A stretch of 64,000 nucleotides of DNA from Arthrobacter sp. 135MFCol5.1 (GTDB lineage Bacteria > Actinomycetota > Actinomycetes > Actinomycetales > Micrococcaceae). Made by a program: the position numbers and the translations under genes. The stretch is taken from positions 62,001 through 126,000 of the forward strand of contig NZ_KB895458.1 of assembly GCF_000374865.1 (NCBI RefSeq), written 5' to 3'. The notes beneath the pieces are model-generated. The model saw only the letters and a program-made list of their open reading frames with translations, ran no database searches and had not been told where the DNA came from. Of the stretch, positions 54,116 through 63,343 are shown piece by piece. How positions within the stretch are numbered: the first letter of the stretch is position 1; each line of letters begins with the position of its first letter.

Positions 54116-54865
54116 TTGCTCTCAGCACACCAGCTCCAGGCCAAAGGACGCCGGGACCCGCTGCTTCCTCCCACTTCCCTGACGGTTGCGCGTGGCGAGC
54201 TGCTGCTCGTTGCCGGCGACCGGCAGGACCAGCGCACCGCGCTGGCACTCCTGCTCAGCGGCAGGATGAAGGCCACCGGCGGCGGGCAGCTCAGCTGGGA
54301 CGGCAACTCCCGGACCAAGCAGCTCCGCCTCGCCGCGGCCCTGGTGGACTCCCCCGGCGTCAATGAGCCGGAAGAACACCTCAGCGTCCGCGACCTGGTC
54401 ACCGAGGACCTGGCCCTGATCCCCCGCCGCTACCGTGGCGCCCTGCTCAGCCGGCCCTGGCTCAAGGTCAACCGGTTCGAGGACATCGCGGACCTGTGGA
54501 CCGAACAGCTCGAGCCGCGGCGGCGGCTTGAGCTGCTCACGGCGCTGGCCCTCGCCAACCCGGGCACCGACCTGCTGGTGGTCGACTCCCCTGACCGGCA
54601 CAGCGCGGATGACCTCACCTGGCTGCCGCGCCTCCAGGCGTTGGCATACGACGCCGGGCGCCCCCTCGCCGTCGTAGCGGCCGTCAGTGCCGTCCCCGCC
54701 TCGTGGGACGGACCGGTCGCCCACATCGGCAACGATGCACCCGAACCCGCGCCGGAACGGATACCCGAAACCGAAGCCGATGCCCCGGCCGGCAAGCACT
54801 CAGCGGAGTCCGCGCCTGACCGGGAAAACCAGGAAACCGAACTCGAAACCGAGGTTGCCAAGTGA
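54116..54865 (+). CDS. ABC-ATPase-like protein with degenerate P-loop
   Basis: TTG 54116 (MLSAHQLQAKGRR) has GAAAGG six bases upstream; an upstream frame overlaps the operator. 249 residues: ABC-type fold order is visible (GELLLVAGDRQDQRTALALL where Walker A should be; DLLVVDSPDRHSADDLTWLP as Walker B), but the invariant Gly-Lys-Ser/Thr is replaced by Q-R-T and the LSGGQ signature is not evident (EPRRRLELLTALALA stands there). The tail is Glu/Pro/Ala-rich. Its stop overlaps the YhgE gene by four bases. It probably works as a partner of YhgE without normal ATPase activity. Confidence 0.65.
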   Translation: MLSAHQLQAKGRRDPLLPPTSLTVARGELLLVAGDRQDQRTALALLLSGRMKATGGGQLSWDGNSRTKQLRLAAALVDSPGVNEPEEHLSVRDLVTEDLALIPRRYRGALLSRPWLKVNRFEDIADLWTEQLEPRRRLELLTALALANPGTDLLVVDSPDRHSADDLTWLPRLQALAYDAGRPLAVVAAVSAVPASWDGPVAHIGNDAPEPAPERIPETEADAPAGKHSAESAPDRENQETELETEVAK

Positions 54866-56898
54866 CTGTCCTGCGGCTGGCCCGCTCCGAACTCAAGCGC
54901 ATGACCGGCGGTCTGCTGCCCAAGCTGACCATCCTGGCGCTGACCATGGTCCCGCTGCTCTACGGTGCGGTGTACCTGTACGCGAACTGGGATCCTTACG
55001 GGCACCTCAACAGCCTCGACGCCGCACTGGTGGTCGAGGACTCCGGCGCCACCGCTGCCGACGGCACCCGGCTGGAGGCCGGAACCAAAGTGGCGGACAG
55101 CCTGGTGGAGGGCAACGTGTTCCACTGGGTTCCGGTGTCCAGCTCAACGGAGGCCGACGCCGGAGTCAGCAGCGGCCAGTACGCCTTCGCCCTGAAGATC
55201 CCCAAGGATTTCTCGGCAAACCTGGTCTCGCCGGGCAGCTTTGATTCCGCGAGCCAGGCCATGCTGAACGTCACCACGAACGATGCCAACAACTACCTGT
55301 TGAGCACCATCGTGGACAAACTGACCACGGCCGTCCACACCACGGTGGCCAAGGAGGTTGGGGAGGAGACCGCCAACCAGCTGCTCACCGGCTTCGGCAC
55401 CATCCACAGCAAGATGGTTCAGGCCGCGGACGGCGCCGCCCAGTTGGCCGACGGAGTGGCCACCCTCAGGGACGGAACGGTCACCCTCCACGAGGGCACC
55501 ACCGCCTTGAGCAGCGGCGCCGACCAGTTGTACGCCGGCCAGCTGAAGCTGCGGGACGGCGCCAACCAGCTGACCGACGGCGAGGGGCAGCTCAGCAACG
55601 GATTGTCGACGCTGAAGGACAAGACCGCCACGCTGCCCTCCGATACCCAAACGCTTGCCTCCGGCGCGGCCCAGGTGGCTGCCGGGAACGCCCAGCTGAA
55701 CACCAAGGTCCAGGATGTGGCGTCCCAGCTGGAAGCAGCCGACCAAGGGCTGCGCGCCCGGGTGGTGGAGTCCAACAGCAGGCTGGTCGCCTCGGGTGTC
55801 CTGACCCAGGAACAGGCTGACAAGGTGCTGGCTGATTTCGATGCCGCCGCAGCGTCCAGTCCTGTGGCAGCAGCCAAGGCCAAGATCCAGACGGACGCCG
55901 AACAGGTCCAGCAGCTGGCCGACGGCTCCCAGGCGGTCAGCGTCGGCGCAGCCCAGCTGGCTGCCGGGATGCCGGCCCTGAAGGACGCCATCGGGCAGGC
56001 TTCGGCCGGGGCGAACCAGCTGCACACAGGGGCCGCAGCGCTGGCAACCGGTGAGCAGTCCGCCGTCGACGGCGCCTCCGGCCTTGCGGACGGGGCGCGG
56101 AAAGTGGACGCCGGCGCGGCCCAGCTCGCCGATGGTGCGGGCCAGGCCGCCACCGGCTCCCGTACCCTGGCCGACGAGATCGGAAAGGGTGCCGGCCAGG
56201 TTCCCAACCCGGACGACACACAAAAGAGCAACCTCTCCCAGGTGATGGCCGATCCTGTGGCGGTCAGCAATGTCTCGCAGGCCAAGGCCGGTTCCTACGG
56301 CGCAGGGCTGGCACCGTTCTTCCTCACGCTCGCCCTGTGGATCGGGATCTTCATGCTGATCCAGGCGATGCGGCCCATCACCCAGCGGGCCCTGGCCTCG
56401 AACGCGCCCTCGTGGAAGATCGCGCTGGGCGGCTGGCTGCCGTTCCTGCTGGTCTCGGTGGTGCAGGCGTCCCTGCTGACCCTGGTGGTGGATGTGGCGC
56501 TGGGGTTGAACCCGGCGCACCCGGTCCTGATGTGGCTGTTCCTGCTGGCCGCGGCGATGGCGTTCAGCGCCCTCATCCAGGGGATCGTGGCCTTGTTGGG
56601 CTCCCCGGGCAAGCTCGTGGTGCTGATCCTGCTGGTCCTGCAGCTGGTGTCCTCCGGCGGCACGTTCCCGTGGCAGACCACCCCGGAGCCGCTGCATGCT
56701 GTGCACCAGGTCCTTCCCATGGGCTACGTGGTGACCGGGATGCGGCACCTGATCTACGGCGCGGACCTGTCCATGATTGTTCCCACCCTGGTTGGCCTGC
56801 TCGGGTACACGGTACTGGGCGCCGCCCTGTCCACCCTGGGGGTGCGCAAGAACAAGTACTGGACACTCAAGACGCTGAAACCGGAGATTGCCGTATGA
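54862..56898 (+). CDS. YhgE/Pip family membrane protein
   Basis: 678 residues. N-terminal helix (KLTILALTMVPLLYGAVYLY), extracytoplasmic domain (WDPYGHLNSLDAALVVEDSG), a long region of ~11-residue heptad-like repeats of the type QLADGVATLRDG / LSSGADQLYAG (~180-460), and five C-terminal membrane segments. This is the YhgE/Pip (phage infection protein, ABC-2-like) layout. GTG start overlaps the preceding gene. Possibly a type VII-associated or lipid-export component; function unproven. Confidence 0.82.
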   Translation: MTVLRLARSELKRMTGGLLPKLTILALTMVPLLYGAVYLYANWDPYGHLNSLDAALVVEDSGATAADGTRLEAGTKVADSLVEGNVFHWVPVSSSTEADAGVSSGQYAFALKIPKDFSANLVSPGSFDSASQAMLNVTTNDANNYLLSTIVDKLTTAVHTTVAKEVGEETANQLLTGFGTIHSKMVQAADGAAQLADGVATLRDGTVTLHEGTTALSSGADQLYAGQLKLRDGANQLTDGEGQLSNGLSTLKDKTATLPSDTQTLASGAAQVAAGNAQLNTKVQDVASQLEAADQGLRARVVESNSRLVASGVLTQEQADKVLADFDAAAASSPVAAAKAKIQTDAEQVQQLADGSQAVSVGAAQLAAGMPALKDAIGQASAGANQLHTGAAALATGEQSAVDGASGLADGARKVDAGAAQLADGAGQAATGSRTLADEIGKGAGQVPNPDDTQKSNLSQVMADPVAVSNVSQAKAGSYGAGLAPFFLTLALWIGIFMLIQAMRPITQRALASNAPSWKIALGGWLPFLLVSVVQASLLTLVVDVALGLNPAHPVLMWLFLLAAAMAFSALIQGIVALLGSPGKLVVLILLVLQLVSSGGTFPWQTTPEPLHAVHQVLPMGYVVTGMRHLIYGADLSMIVPTLVGLLGYTVLGAALSTLGVRKNKYWTLKTLKPEIAV

Positions 56899-57539
56899 CC
56901 ACCGAACCCCAGGCCGGGGCAAAAGCGCTCCGGCCTGCCCGGACCAACGCCACCCGCCAGAAACTCTTCGACGCCTCCATGGAGCTCATCGGCGAACGCG
57001 GGGCGGCCAACGTCACGGTGGACGAGATCGCCGCGGCGGCAGGAGTGTCCAAGGGCACGGTCTATTACAACTTCGGCAGCAAATCCGAGCTGATCGCCCA
57101 GTTGCTGCGGCACGGGGTGGACATCCTCAAGGCACGCCTGCTTGAGGCCGCTGACGGCGGCAGCGGCCGGGACCCGCTGCTGGCCATGGAAGCGATGATT
57201 GGCCAGGCCATGGACTTCATGGCCGAATACCCTTCCTTCGCCCGCCTGTGGGTCAGCGAGAACTGGCGGATCCCCAGTGAATGGCAGGGCACCTTTGCGG
57301 TCCTGCGCGGGGAGCTCCTCGAGGTCATCGGCCAGGCCGTGGAAAGCGTGGCCGCGGCGTATCCGGTGGATGGCTCGGTGTCCCGGGGCAGCCTGGAGAC
57401 AGCCATCTTCGGCGCCTGCTTCGTGGTGGGCCTGGACCGGCAGACCTACAATCCTGAGCGCACCCGTGACCAAAGTGTTGCAGCAATCATGGCCATCATG
57501 CGCGGCTACGTCCTGGGGGAGGCCGCTCCTCGGGGATGA
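56895..57539 (+). CDS. TetR family regulator of the YhgE operon
   Basis: 214 residues; ATG overlaps the YhgE stop (ATGA). N-terminal HTH: MELIGERGAANVTVDEIAAA then AGVSKGTVYYNFGSKSELIA; C-terminal ligand-binding helices. Probably binds the palindrome at 54059 and represses its own operon. Confidence 0.88.
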   Translation: MTTEPQAGAKALRPARTNATRQKLFDASMELIGERGAANVTVDEIAAAAGVSKGTVYYNFGSKSELIAQLLRHGVDILKARLLEAADGGSGRDPLLAMEAMIGQAMDFMAEYPSFARLWVSENWRIPSEWQGTFAVLRGELLEVIGQAVESVAAAYPVDGSVSRGSLETAIFGACFVVGLDRQTYNPERTRDQSVAAIMAIMRGYVLGEAAPRG

Positions 57540-58273
57540 TGGAGCACATGCGCCATACCGGAAAGAGCGGAAAATTTGCGGTGATCTGCGGCGTCGTCGC
57601 CGCCGGGCTCCTGGTGCTCACGGGGATGACCCTTGCGGAGCCGGTGTTCGTCGCGTTCTTTGGCGTGCTGGCGCTGGCGTACCTGGCTGCGGTGGCCGAA
57701 ATCGTGGTCCGCCGCCGGCGCTTCGCCCTGCTCGCCGCGGGGACCGGAACTGCCCTGGCCCTCGGCTTTTCCCTGGCGTTCCTCAGCACCTGGACGCTGG
57801 CGTACGACGACCAGTCCTCCTTCCTGGGCACCCCGCTGCCCACCCGCGACCCGGACAACTACTTCCTGGGCGCCGGGGTTGCGGCCGTCGCGACTTTCGG
57901 AATCCTCTTCCTGGGCGCGCTCTGGCCGGGCCGGCGGCGTACAGCACCGGTCCGCAGGCCGGCCGGCACCACCAGGCGCCCGGCGGCCGCACCACGGGCG
58001 GGCACCCGGGCCACAACGCAGGGCACCGCACCGCAGCGCAACCCATCGCAGCGGTCCGGGCCGCCGCGCAGCCCGCGCGGTGCCGCACCACGGGCCGGCC
58101 AGGCCTCCGGGCCCCACGCATCCGGCGTCCAGGCGTCCCCCGGTCAGCGGACGTCCGCCTCCCGCGCTCCCGCCCGCGGGACATCGGCGGCAGCCAAGCG
58201 CCCGTCGTCGTCCGCGTCTCCGGCCCCCAAACCGGCACCACGGCCCGGCAGCGGCTCAGCCCCGCGCCGCTGA
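57536..58273 (+). CDS. four-helix membrane protein with basic Pro/Ala tail
   Basis: 245 residues; overlaps the TetR stop by four bases. Four hydrophobic segments in the first ~130 residues, then ~115 residues rich in Arg, Pro, Ala and Ser with no hydrophobic stretch. The tail lies over the 3' end of the opposite EamA gene (130 bases). Function unknown; the low-complexity tail may be partly a product of the overlap. Confidence 0.6.
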   Translation: MMEHMRHTGKSGKFAVICGVVAAGLLVLTGMTLAEPVFVAFFGVLALAYLAAVAEIVVRRRRFALLAAGTGTALALGFSLAFLSTWTLAYDDQSSFLGTPLPTRDPDNYFLGAGVAAVATFGILFLGALWPGRRRTAPVRRPAGTTRRPAAAPRAGTRATTQGTAPQRNPSQRSGPPRSPRGAAPRAGQASGPHASGVQASPGQRTSASRAPARGTSAAAKRPSSSASPAPKPAPRPGSGSAPRR

Positions 58274-59148
58274 CGGCGCCCGCCCGTTCCGGTGATCACC
58301 GCGGTCGCGACGCCGCCCAGGAGAAGCAGTCCGCCCGCCAGCTCCGTTGCCGACGGCACCTCTGCGAGGACCAGCCACGCCGTGCTCATGCCCACCACCG
58401 GGACCAGGAGCGTGAAGGGCACTACGGCCGACGACGGGTGGCTGGCAAGGAGCCGGTTCCAAATGCCGTAACCCACCAGCGAGGCGAAGATTGCCGTATA
58501 CAACGCGCTGAGCACGGTGGGCATCTGCAGGGTGGCCAGCGACTGCCACACCGTATCCGGGCCGTCCACCAGCACGGACAATGCGCCCAGCGGAAGCGGG
58601 ACCACAGCCCCGGACCAGACCACCAGCCCCAGGCCGGAGGCGGCTTTGGCCTTCCGGGCCAAGACATTCCCGGCGGCCCATGACAACGCCGCGGCCAGGA
58701 CAATGACCAGCGGGAGCAGCGGCGCCACAGCGCTGCGTCCTGCCGCCACGACGGCGAGTCCGGCGACGCCCAGCACGACGCCCGCCAGCTGCCGCCGGCT
58801 GGGGCGTTCGCCCAGGAAGCCCGCGGCAAGGAGGACGGTCAGCAGGACCTGCGCCTGCAGGACCAGGGACGCGAGCCCCGCGGGCATGCCCAAGGCCATG
58901 GCCAGGTACAGGAGGCCGAACTGGCCGGCGCTCATGAAGAGTCCGACGCCGAGGATGGCCTTCCAGCGGACGTCCGGTTTCCTGATGAAGAAGATCCACG
59001 GGAACACCACCAGGACGAAGCGCATGGCGACGAACAGCAGCGGCGGGAAGTCGTGGCCGCCGGCGTGCAGCCCGAGGTCGATGGCAACGAAATTCAGGCC
59101 CCACAGCAGGGCGACAAGGACGGCAAGCAGGGAATCGCGCAGGTTCAC
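58144..59148 (-). CDS. EamA/DMT family transporter
   Basis: Start at GTG 59148 (VNLRDSLLAVLVALLWGLNF); 334 residues. Ten membrane segments in two EamA halves (SLLAVLVALLWGLNFVAIDL… and GLVVWSGAVVPLPLGALSVL…). A ~55-residue hydrophilic tail extends past the last helix into the overlap with the opposite gene; an annotation error there is possible. Divergent from a LysR gene 73 bases away, which probably controls it. Metabolite or amino-acid exporter of unknown substrate. Confidence 0.82.
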   Translation of the reverse strand: MNLRDSLLAVLVALLWGLNFVAIDLGLHAGGHDFPPLLFVAMRFVLVVFPWIFFIRKPDVRWKAILGVGLFMSAGQFGLLYLAMALGMPAGLASLVLQAQVLLTVLLAAGFLGERPSRRQLAGVVLGVAGLAVVAAGRSAVAPLLPLVIVLAAALSWAAGNVLARKAKAASGLGLVVWSGAVVPLPLGALSVLVDGPDTVWQSLATLQMPTVLSALYTAIFASLVGYGIWNRLLASHPSSAVVPFTLLVPVVGMSTAWLVLAEVPSATELAGGLLLLGGVATAVITGTGGRRQRRGAEPLPGRGAGLGAGDADDDGRLAAADVPRAGAREADVR

Positions 59149-59221
59149 AATCCATACTCTGACAGGACTGCGGATGAAGCACCAGCGCTGGTTTATACCG
59201 TTAATCATGTACCTTTGCTTC

Positions 59222-60151
59222 ATGATTGATAGTGGCTCCCTGCGGGCCCTCGCAGCGGTGGAGCAGCACGGTTCCGTCATTGCGGCTTCGGAGGCCATGG
59301 GGTTCAGCCCATCGGCCGTGTCCCAACAGGTGAAGAAGCTGGAGAAGGAAGCCGGCTTCGCGGTGCTGGAGCGCCGGGGCCGCGGCGTCCTGCTCACGGA
59401 GCGCGGACTGGCCCTGGCGGCGTACGGCCGGCGCATCCTGGCCGAACTGGAGGAACTGCAGTCCACGCTCCTGGCAGATCCGGCCAAACCCAGCGGCAGC
59501 CTCCGGGTGGTGTCATTTTCCACGGCCTGCCGCGGACTGGTGGGCCCGCTGCTGGCACAGCTCGAAAAGTCAGGGGTGCCGTTGGGTATCTCCGTGCTGG
59601 CCGAGGATCCGCGGGAAGCCGTGGCCCGGGTGGCCAACGGGGAGGCGGACCTCGGCCTGGTGCACAACTGGAATTCGGTGCCCTTGGTGATCCCGGAGCA
59701 TCTGACGCTGGAGTGGCTGTGCGAGGATGTGGCGGACGTCCTGGTGCACCGCAGCCATCACCTGGCGGGGCGCCCTGCGGTTGCACCGGCGGAGCTTGTT
59801 GACGAACGCTGGATCAGCACGCCGGCGGGGGCAATCTGCAACGAAGCCCTGCTGCGGATTTTCGCGGATTTGGGCCGGGTGCCGGACATCCGGGTGTACG
59901 ATCCCGATTTCGCGACGCATGTTGCGATGGTGGAGCAGGCGGTGGCGGTGGCGCTTGTTCCCCGGCTGGGGCGGCCGGCACTCCCCCGGGATGTGGTGGC
60001 CGTTCCGGTGGTCAACCCGGTCCAGGCCCGCCAGGTTGGGCTCATCCATCGCAAGACCATGACGGCCAGCCCCGGCATCAGGCACGTCGCGGGCCTGCTG
60101 CGGGAGATTGCCGCACGCAGGGTTGCCGCTAGTGGGCCCGGGGAACTTTGA
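59222..60151 (+). CDS. LysR family transcriptional regulator
   Basis: ATG 59222 (MIDSGSLRALAAVEQHGSVI); an ATG 15 bases upstream is also in frame. 309 residues: winged HTH (AASEAMGFSPSAVSQQVKKL, then EKEAGFAVLERRGRGVLLTE) and a periplasmic-binding-protein-like effector domain from ~90. Divergent from the EamA transporter, the typical target arrangement. Confidence 0.88.
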   Translation: MIDSGSLRALAAVEQHGSVIAASEAMGFSPSAVSQQVKKLEKEAGFAVLERRGRGVLLTERGLALAAYGRRILAELEELQSTLLADPAKPSGSLRVVSFSTACRGLVGPLLAQLEKSGVPLGISVLAEDPREAVARVANGEADLGLVHNWNSVPLVIPEHLTLEWLCEDVADVLVHRSHHLAGRPAVAPAELVDERWISTPAGAICNEALLRIFADLGRVPDIRVYDPDFATHVAMVEQAVAVALVPRLGRPALPRDVVAVPVVNPVQARQVGLIHRKTMTASPGIRHVAGLLREIAARRVAASGPGEL

Positions 60152-60656
60152 ACCGGGTAATCCTGGCGTCCTGCCCATCCAGTTCCGCCCAGGGTTTCTC
60201 TGTCTCCAGCACGGTCAGCGCATTGGTGGGGAAGCGGGTGGCGGCATCCATGTAAGCGTCGTGGTCGGAGTCCCGGGAGGCGAGGTGCATTGCCAGGTCC
60301 TGCACGCCGGGCAGGTGCGCGATCAGCATCAGCGTGGTCACGGTGTCCGGCACGTGGTTGACCACGGTGAGCATCCGCTGCGCCGAGGCCGCATACAAGC
60401 CGTCTTCAAGCTTGGGCGTGGGCGCCTTGTCCCCCAGTTCGGAGCAGACCCAGGTGCACGTCTGCCGGGTGCGCAGGGCGCTGGAGCACAGGATGAAGTC
60501 GGGGACGATGTTGTGCTTGAGCAGCCACCGCCCGGCGAGCGGCGCTTCCCGGTGTCCGCGTTCCTCGAGCGGCCGCTCATGATCGGCCACCCCGCCCGGC
60601 CAGTCAGCCTTGGCATGGCGCATGATCACGAGGCGTCGAACATGGTGCGAACTCAT
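60129..60656 (-). CDS. SixA-like histidine phosphatase
   Basis: 175 residues with the phosphatase motif LVIMRHAKADW (catalytic His14), then ERGHREAPLAGRWL and the second His region LMLIAHLPGVQDLAMHLA. Length fits SixA rather than phosphoglycerate mutase. The 3' end overlaps the LysR gene by 23 bases. SixA removes phosphate from phosphohistidine of signalling proteins; the target here is unknown. Confidence 0.82.
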   Translation of the reverse strand: MSSHHVRRLVIMRHAKADWPGGVADHERPLEERGHREAPLAGRWLLKHNIVPDFILCSSALRTRQTCTWVCSELGDKAPTPKLEDGLYAASAQRMLTVVNHVPDTVTTLMLIAHLPGVQDLAMHLASRDSDHDAYMDAATRFPTNALTVLETEKPWAELDGQDARITRFKVPRAH

Positions 60657-60743
60657 GGCCCAAGCCTAGCCAATCCCGTGGCCCCTAAGATGGTCCCGCA
60701 AAATGCTCCCCGCCCGGTGGGGCAGGACGGGTGGAACCCGACG

Positions 60744-61607
60744 CTAGATGGAGTACTCGGGAGCGGCCCAGACAACAACCTCGGGGTGCTCGTAGAACCG
60801 GTAGCCCTGGCCGCGGACCGTGCGGACGGTATTGGCAAGGCGGCCCAGCTTGGAACGGAGGCGCCGGATGTGGACGTCGATGGTGCGCTCATTGGGCACC
60901 TCTTCGGCGTTGCGCCACAACCCTTCGAGCAGTTCGTCGCGGCCCACGGTGCGGGTGCCGTTCTCAACGAGGTAGTTGAGGAGTTCAAATTCCTTGAAGG
61001 TGAGGTTCAGGGATTCACCATCGAGGTGGACTTCGCGGCGCGCGAGGTCGATCAGGACACCGGAAGGGCGCGGTTCCTGCGGTTGCGCAGGACGGGCGGC
61101 CTCGGTGCGCTGGCGGGAGTTGACCGTGGGGTCGCCGAACGTGGAACGGACGACGTCGAGTGCGGACCCGGGGGTGCCTGCGGGAGCTACCGCAACGGCG
61201 GCGTAGCTCTCGGCACCGGAAACCAGCGACTGGGCGTAGGCACGGATTTCCTGGGCGAGCTTGGCGATGGAGGTGCCGGCTGCTGCCGCGGTTTCCTCAT
61301 CGATCCCCATGTACAGGACGAACCCGCGGGCCACATTGTCATTGGCCACCGGGCGGACAGCATTCGGACCGGCCACCACGGGCGTGGGGGCCGTGACGGG
61401 AGCGGCCTCGGCAGGCTGGACGGCGCGGAGCTGGCCGTAGGAGTTCGGGTTGTATCCCTGCGGGGCGTAGCCCTGCGCGGGGAAGGCGCTTCCGGAGGTG
61501 GGAGCGAGCGACGGGCGGGGCCCGAAACCGGGGCGCAGGCCGGAGGGCTGGCCTGCCTTGGCGGCGTTACGGACGGAGATGTGGACGTATCCGGATGCAA
61601 CTGACAT
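60744..61607 (-). CDS. winged-helix DNA-binding protein without receiver domain
   Basis: 287 residues. The first ~90 are Pro/Ala/Gly/Gln-rich; ~90-190 form a small domain (FVLYMGIDEETAAAAGTSIA, then KLAQEIRAYAQSLVSG) unlike a CheY receiver: the phosphoacceptor Asp pattern is absent. The C-terminus is a full OmpR-type winged helix (LTFKEFELLNYLVENGTRTV, then GRDELLEGLWRN, ERTIDVHIRRLRSKLGRLAN, TVRGQGYRFYEHP). A regulator not switched by phosphorylation in the standard way. GAGG eleven bases before the ATG. Confidence 0.8.
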   Translation of the reverse strand: MSVASGYVHISVRNAAKAGQPSGLRPGFGPRPSLAPTSGSAFPAQGYAPQGYNPNSYGQLRAVQPAEAAPVTAPTPVVAGPNAVRPVANDNVARGFVLYMGIDEETAAAAGTSIAKLAQEIRAYAQSLVSGAESYAAVAVAPAGTPGSALDVVRSTFGDPTVNSRQRTEAARPAQPQEPRPSGVLIDLARREVHLDGESLNLTFKEFELLNYLVENGTRTVGRDELLEGLWRNAEEVPNERTIDVHIRRLRSKLGRLANTVRTVRGQGYRFYEHPEVVVWAAPEYSI

Positions 61608-62178
61608 GGAATGCTTACCTCAATGTGAATGGCCGCGCTCGCGGCTCGAATGCTGGATTCCCCGTCAACGCGGACCGGGGAGGGACGCCCGACGCTGGGC
61701 TGGGGGGCGAATGCCTAAGAACTTCAGGGGTGCGAAGGTCAGGCGTGCATTCGACAACAGCGCATGTCGGCAGCAGCGGATGTGCTGGGCCAATATTCTG
61801 CGGCTGCAGGTGCTGTTGAGTTCTTGTTCACATTGGAAGTGTGCAGCGTAACAATGCCAACTTGCAAGTAACAATGGACCAATTCGTCCACATGGTGAGA
61901 CAAAACCGTCGATTGTGCTTTAGATCACTATTTCGAGATGGGGAAATAATAACGTTCGTTATCCGGAGGAAAGTCCCGGATAGCCGCCCACTCGGAAGAT
62001 AATTCGATGGAATGCCAATTCTCCGAATCTCCCTGAAATTCAATCGCTTGACATAGAATCGGCTGGACGACGGGAGCCCATGTCCAGTCCCGGTCCTGCC
62101 GGCGGCAGATTTTTTTGCCCGGACGGCGGGCGTGGGCCGGCGGCAGGACCTGCCTGGGAGTGGTACGGCATGCCGGGA
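61608..62178. other. 571-bp intergenic region upstream of the winged-helix gene
   Basis: No supported gene. It contains an AT-richer stretch (about 61,850-62,050) that should include the promoter of the winged-helix gene and a small inverted repeat ATAACG-TT-CGTTAT at 61949-61962. Near 62,093-62,150 lie complementary 10-base arms (GGTCCTGCCG / CGGCAGGACC) just downstream of the DUF5666-like gene, perhaps a terminator. Confidence 0.4.
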
Positions 62179-63111
62179 TCAGTTGCTGCTGGTTCCGGCA
62201 CCTGCCGAGGTACCGGAACCGGCGGTGGCAAGCTGGATGGCTTGGACGGTGTAAGTGTCGCCGTCCTTGAGCGCGGTCACCCGAACGCTGGATCCCGCCG
62301 TCACATTGGACAAGCTGAGCGTGCTACCAGTGGAGGTGCCCCCGCGCTGCCTCATCCCCTGGGTGACCTGCACATCGGAGCCCACGGCATAGGTCCGGGA
62401 GAAGCCGTCCTCGCTCTTGACCGTCAGCGACGTGGCCGACACATCCGTCACCGTGCCCGCCTGGCCCGCCATGGTTACGTAGTTGGAACCTTCCAGGACC
62501 ACATACTCGGAGTGGATGGCAGCGTTCAGGCCTGCCGCCCCCATCCCCAAGCCACCGGGGCCCCCGTCCATGCCCATGCCGCCGGCCGTGCCGCCGTTGG
62601 TACCGGCCTGGCTGCCCGGCCCGGCCATGCCGTTCTGCCCGCCGGGACCGAACTGGCTGACCGCGCCGGCGCCTTGGGCGTTTGCTGCCGAGCCCGAGCC
62701 GTTTCCGGCAGCGTAGGCGCCGGCGCCGGCCGCTGCGCCCAGGACCACGGCCGCGCCGCCAACCAGGAGTCCCTTCTTCGCCGTCCACGCACCTTTCGGC
62801 CCGCGGGACGCCGAGGTGGAAGCGTACTGCTGCGGTGCGCCCCAACCAGTGCCGCCGCTGTGCACCTGGCCGTTTGCCGGCGGAGTACCCCACCCTGCCG
62901 ATCGCGGGCCTTCCACGGGCGTTCCCCAACCCTGCGAAGGCTGCTCCTGCCCGACCGTTTCGTCTGCTCCCCCGCCCTGGTTGCCCGGGAACTCCCGGTC
63001 GTGGGCCGCCGCGCCGTGGCCGCTGCCCTCTGGTGCGCCTCCCCAGACGGGGGCAGGCTGCCGGTTCTGCCCTGATGTGCCCGGGGCTGGCTTGGTGTTG
63101 TGCTCGTCCAT
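62179..63111 (-). CDS. DUF5666-like membrane-anchored protein
   Basis: Start at ATG 63111 (MDEHNTKPAPGTSGQNRQ), seven bases after GGAG. 310 residues: long Pro/Gly/Gln-rich cytoplasmic part (~1-105), one membrane helix (GLLVGGAAVVLGAAAGAGAY), a Gly-rich linker and a C-terminal beta domain of DUF5666 type (YVTMAGQAGTVTDVSATSLT, then VKSEDGFSRTYAVGSDVQV). Function unknown; divergent from a response regulator, which may regulate it. Confidence 0.7.
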   Translation of the reverse strand: MDEHNTKPAPGTSGQNRQPAPVWGGAPEGSGHGAAAHDREFPGNQGGGADETVGQEQPSQGWGTPVEGPRSAGWGTPPANGQVHSGGTGWGAPQQYASTSASRGPKGAWTAKKGLLVGGAAVVLGAAAGAGAYAAGNGSGSAANAQGAGAVSQFGPGGQNGMAGPGSQAGTNGGTAGGMGMDGGPGGLGMGAAGLNAAIHSEYVVLEGSNYVTMAGQAGTVTDVSATSLTVKSEDGFSRTYAVGSDVQVTQGMRQRGGTSTGSTLSLSNVTAGSSVRVTALKDGDTYTVQAIQLATAGSGTSAGAGTSSN

Positions 63112-63343
63112 TGTCATTCTCCAAGAAGGTCGAAACTGCTGGTGGTGATGCTGTCTGTTCCAACAGGCTCTGCCGAATTGCTGTGCAGAGGCTGTGCAGC
63201 AGGCCACCACGGCCTGTGACCTGCACGCTTCCGCCTGCACGGGCAGGCTCCTGGCCTCGGGTCCAGGTGGCTAGGCTGGAGCTCACAGCTGGAACACAGC
63301 AACGGCAAAGCACCGGCACACCGGTAGATCGGAGAGTTGTCCC

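Noticed and set aside
55144..56922. 592-codon minus-strand frame opposite YhgE
   Set aside because: The repetitive Gln/Gly/Leu-rich text mirrors the heptad repeats of YhgE; no independent evidence.
62095..62120. Terminator with seven T on the plus strand near 62.1 kb
   Set aside because: The stem is only five bases and no plus-strand gene precedes it.
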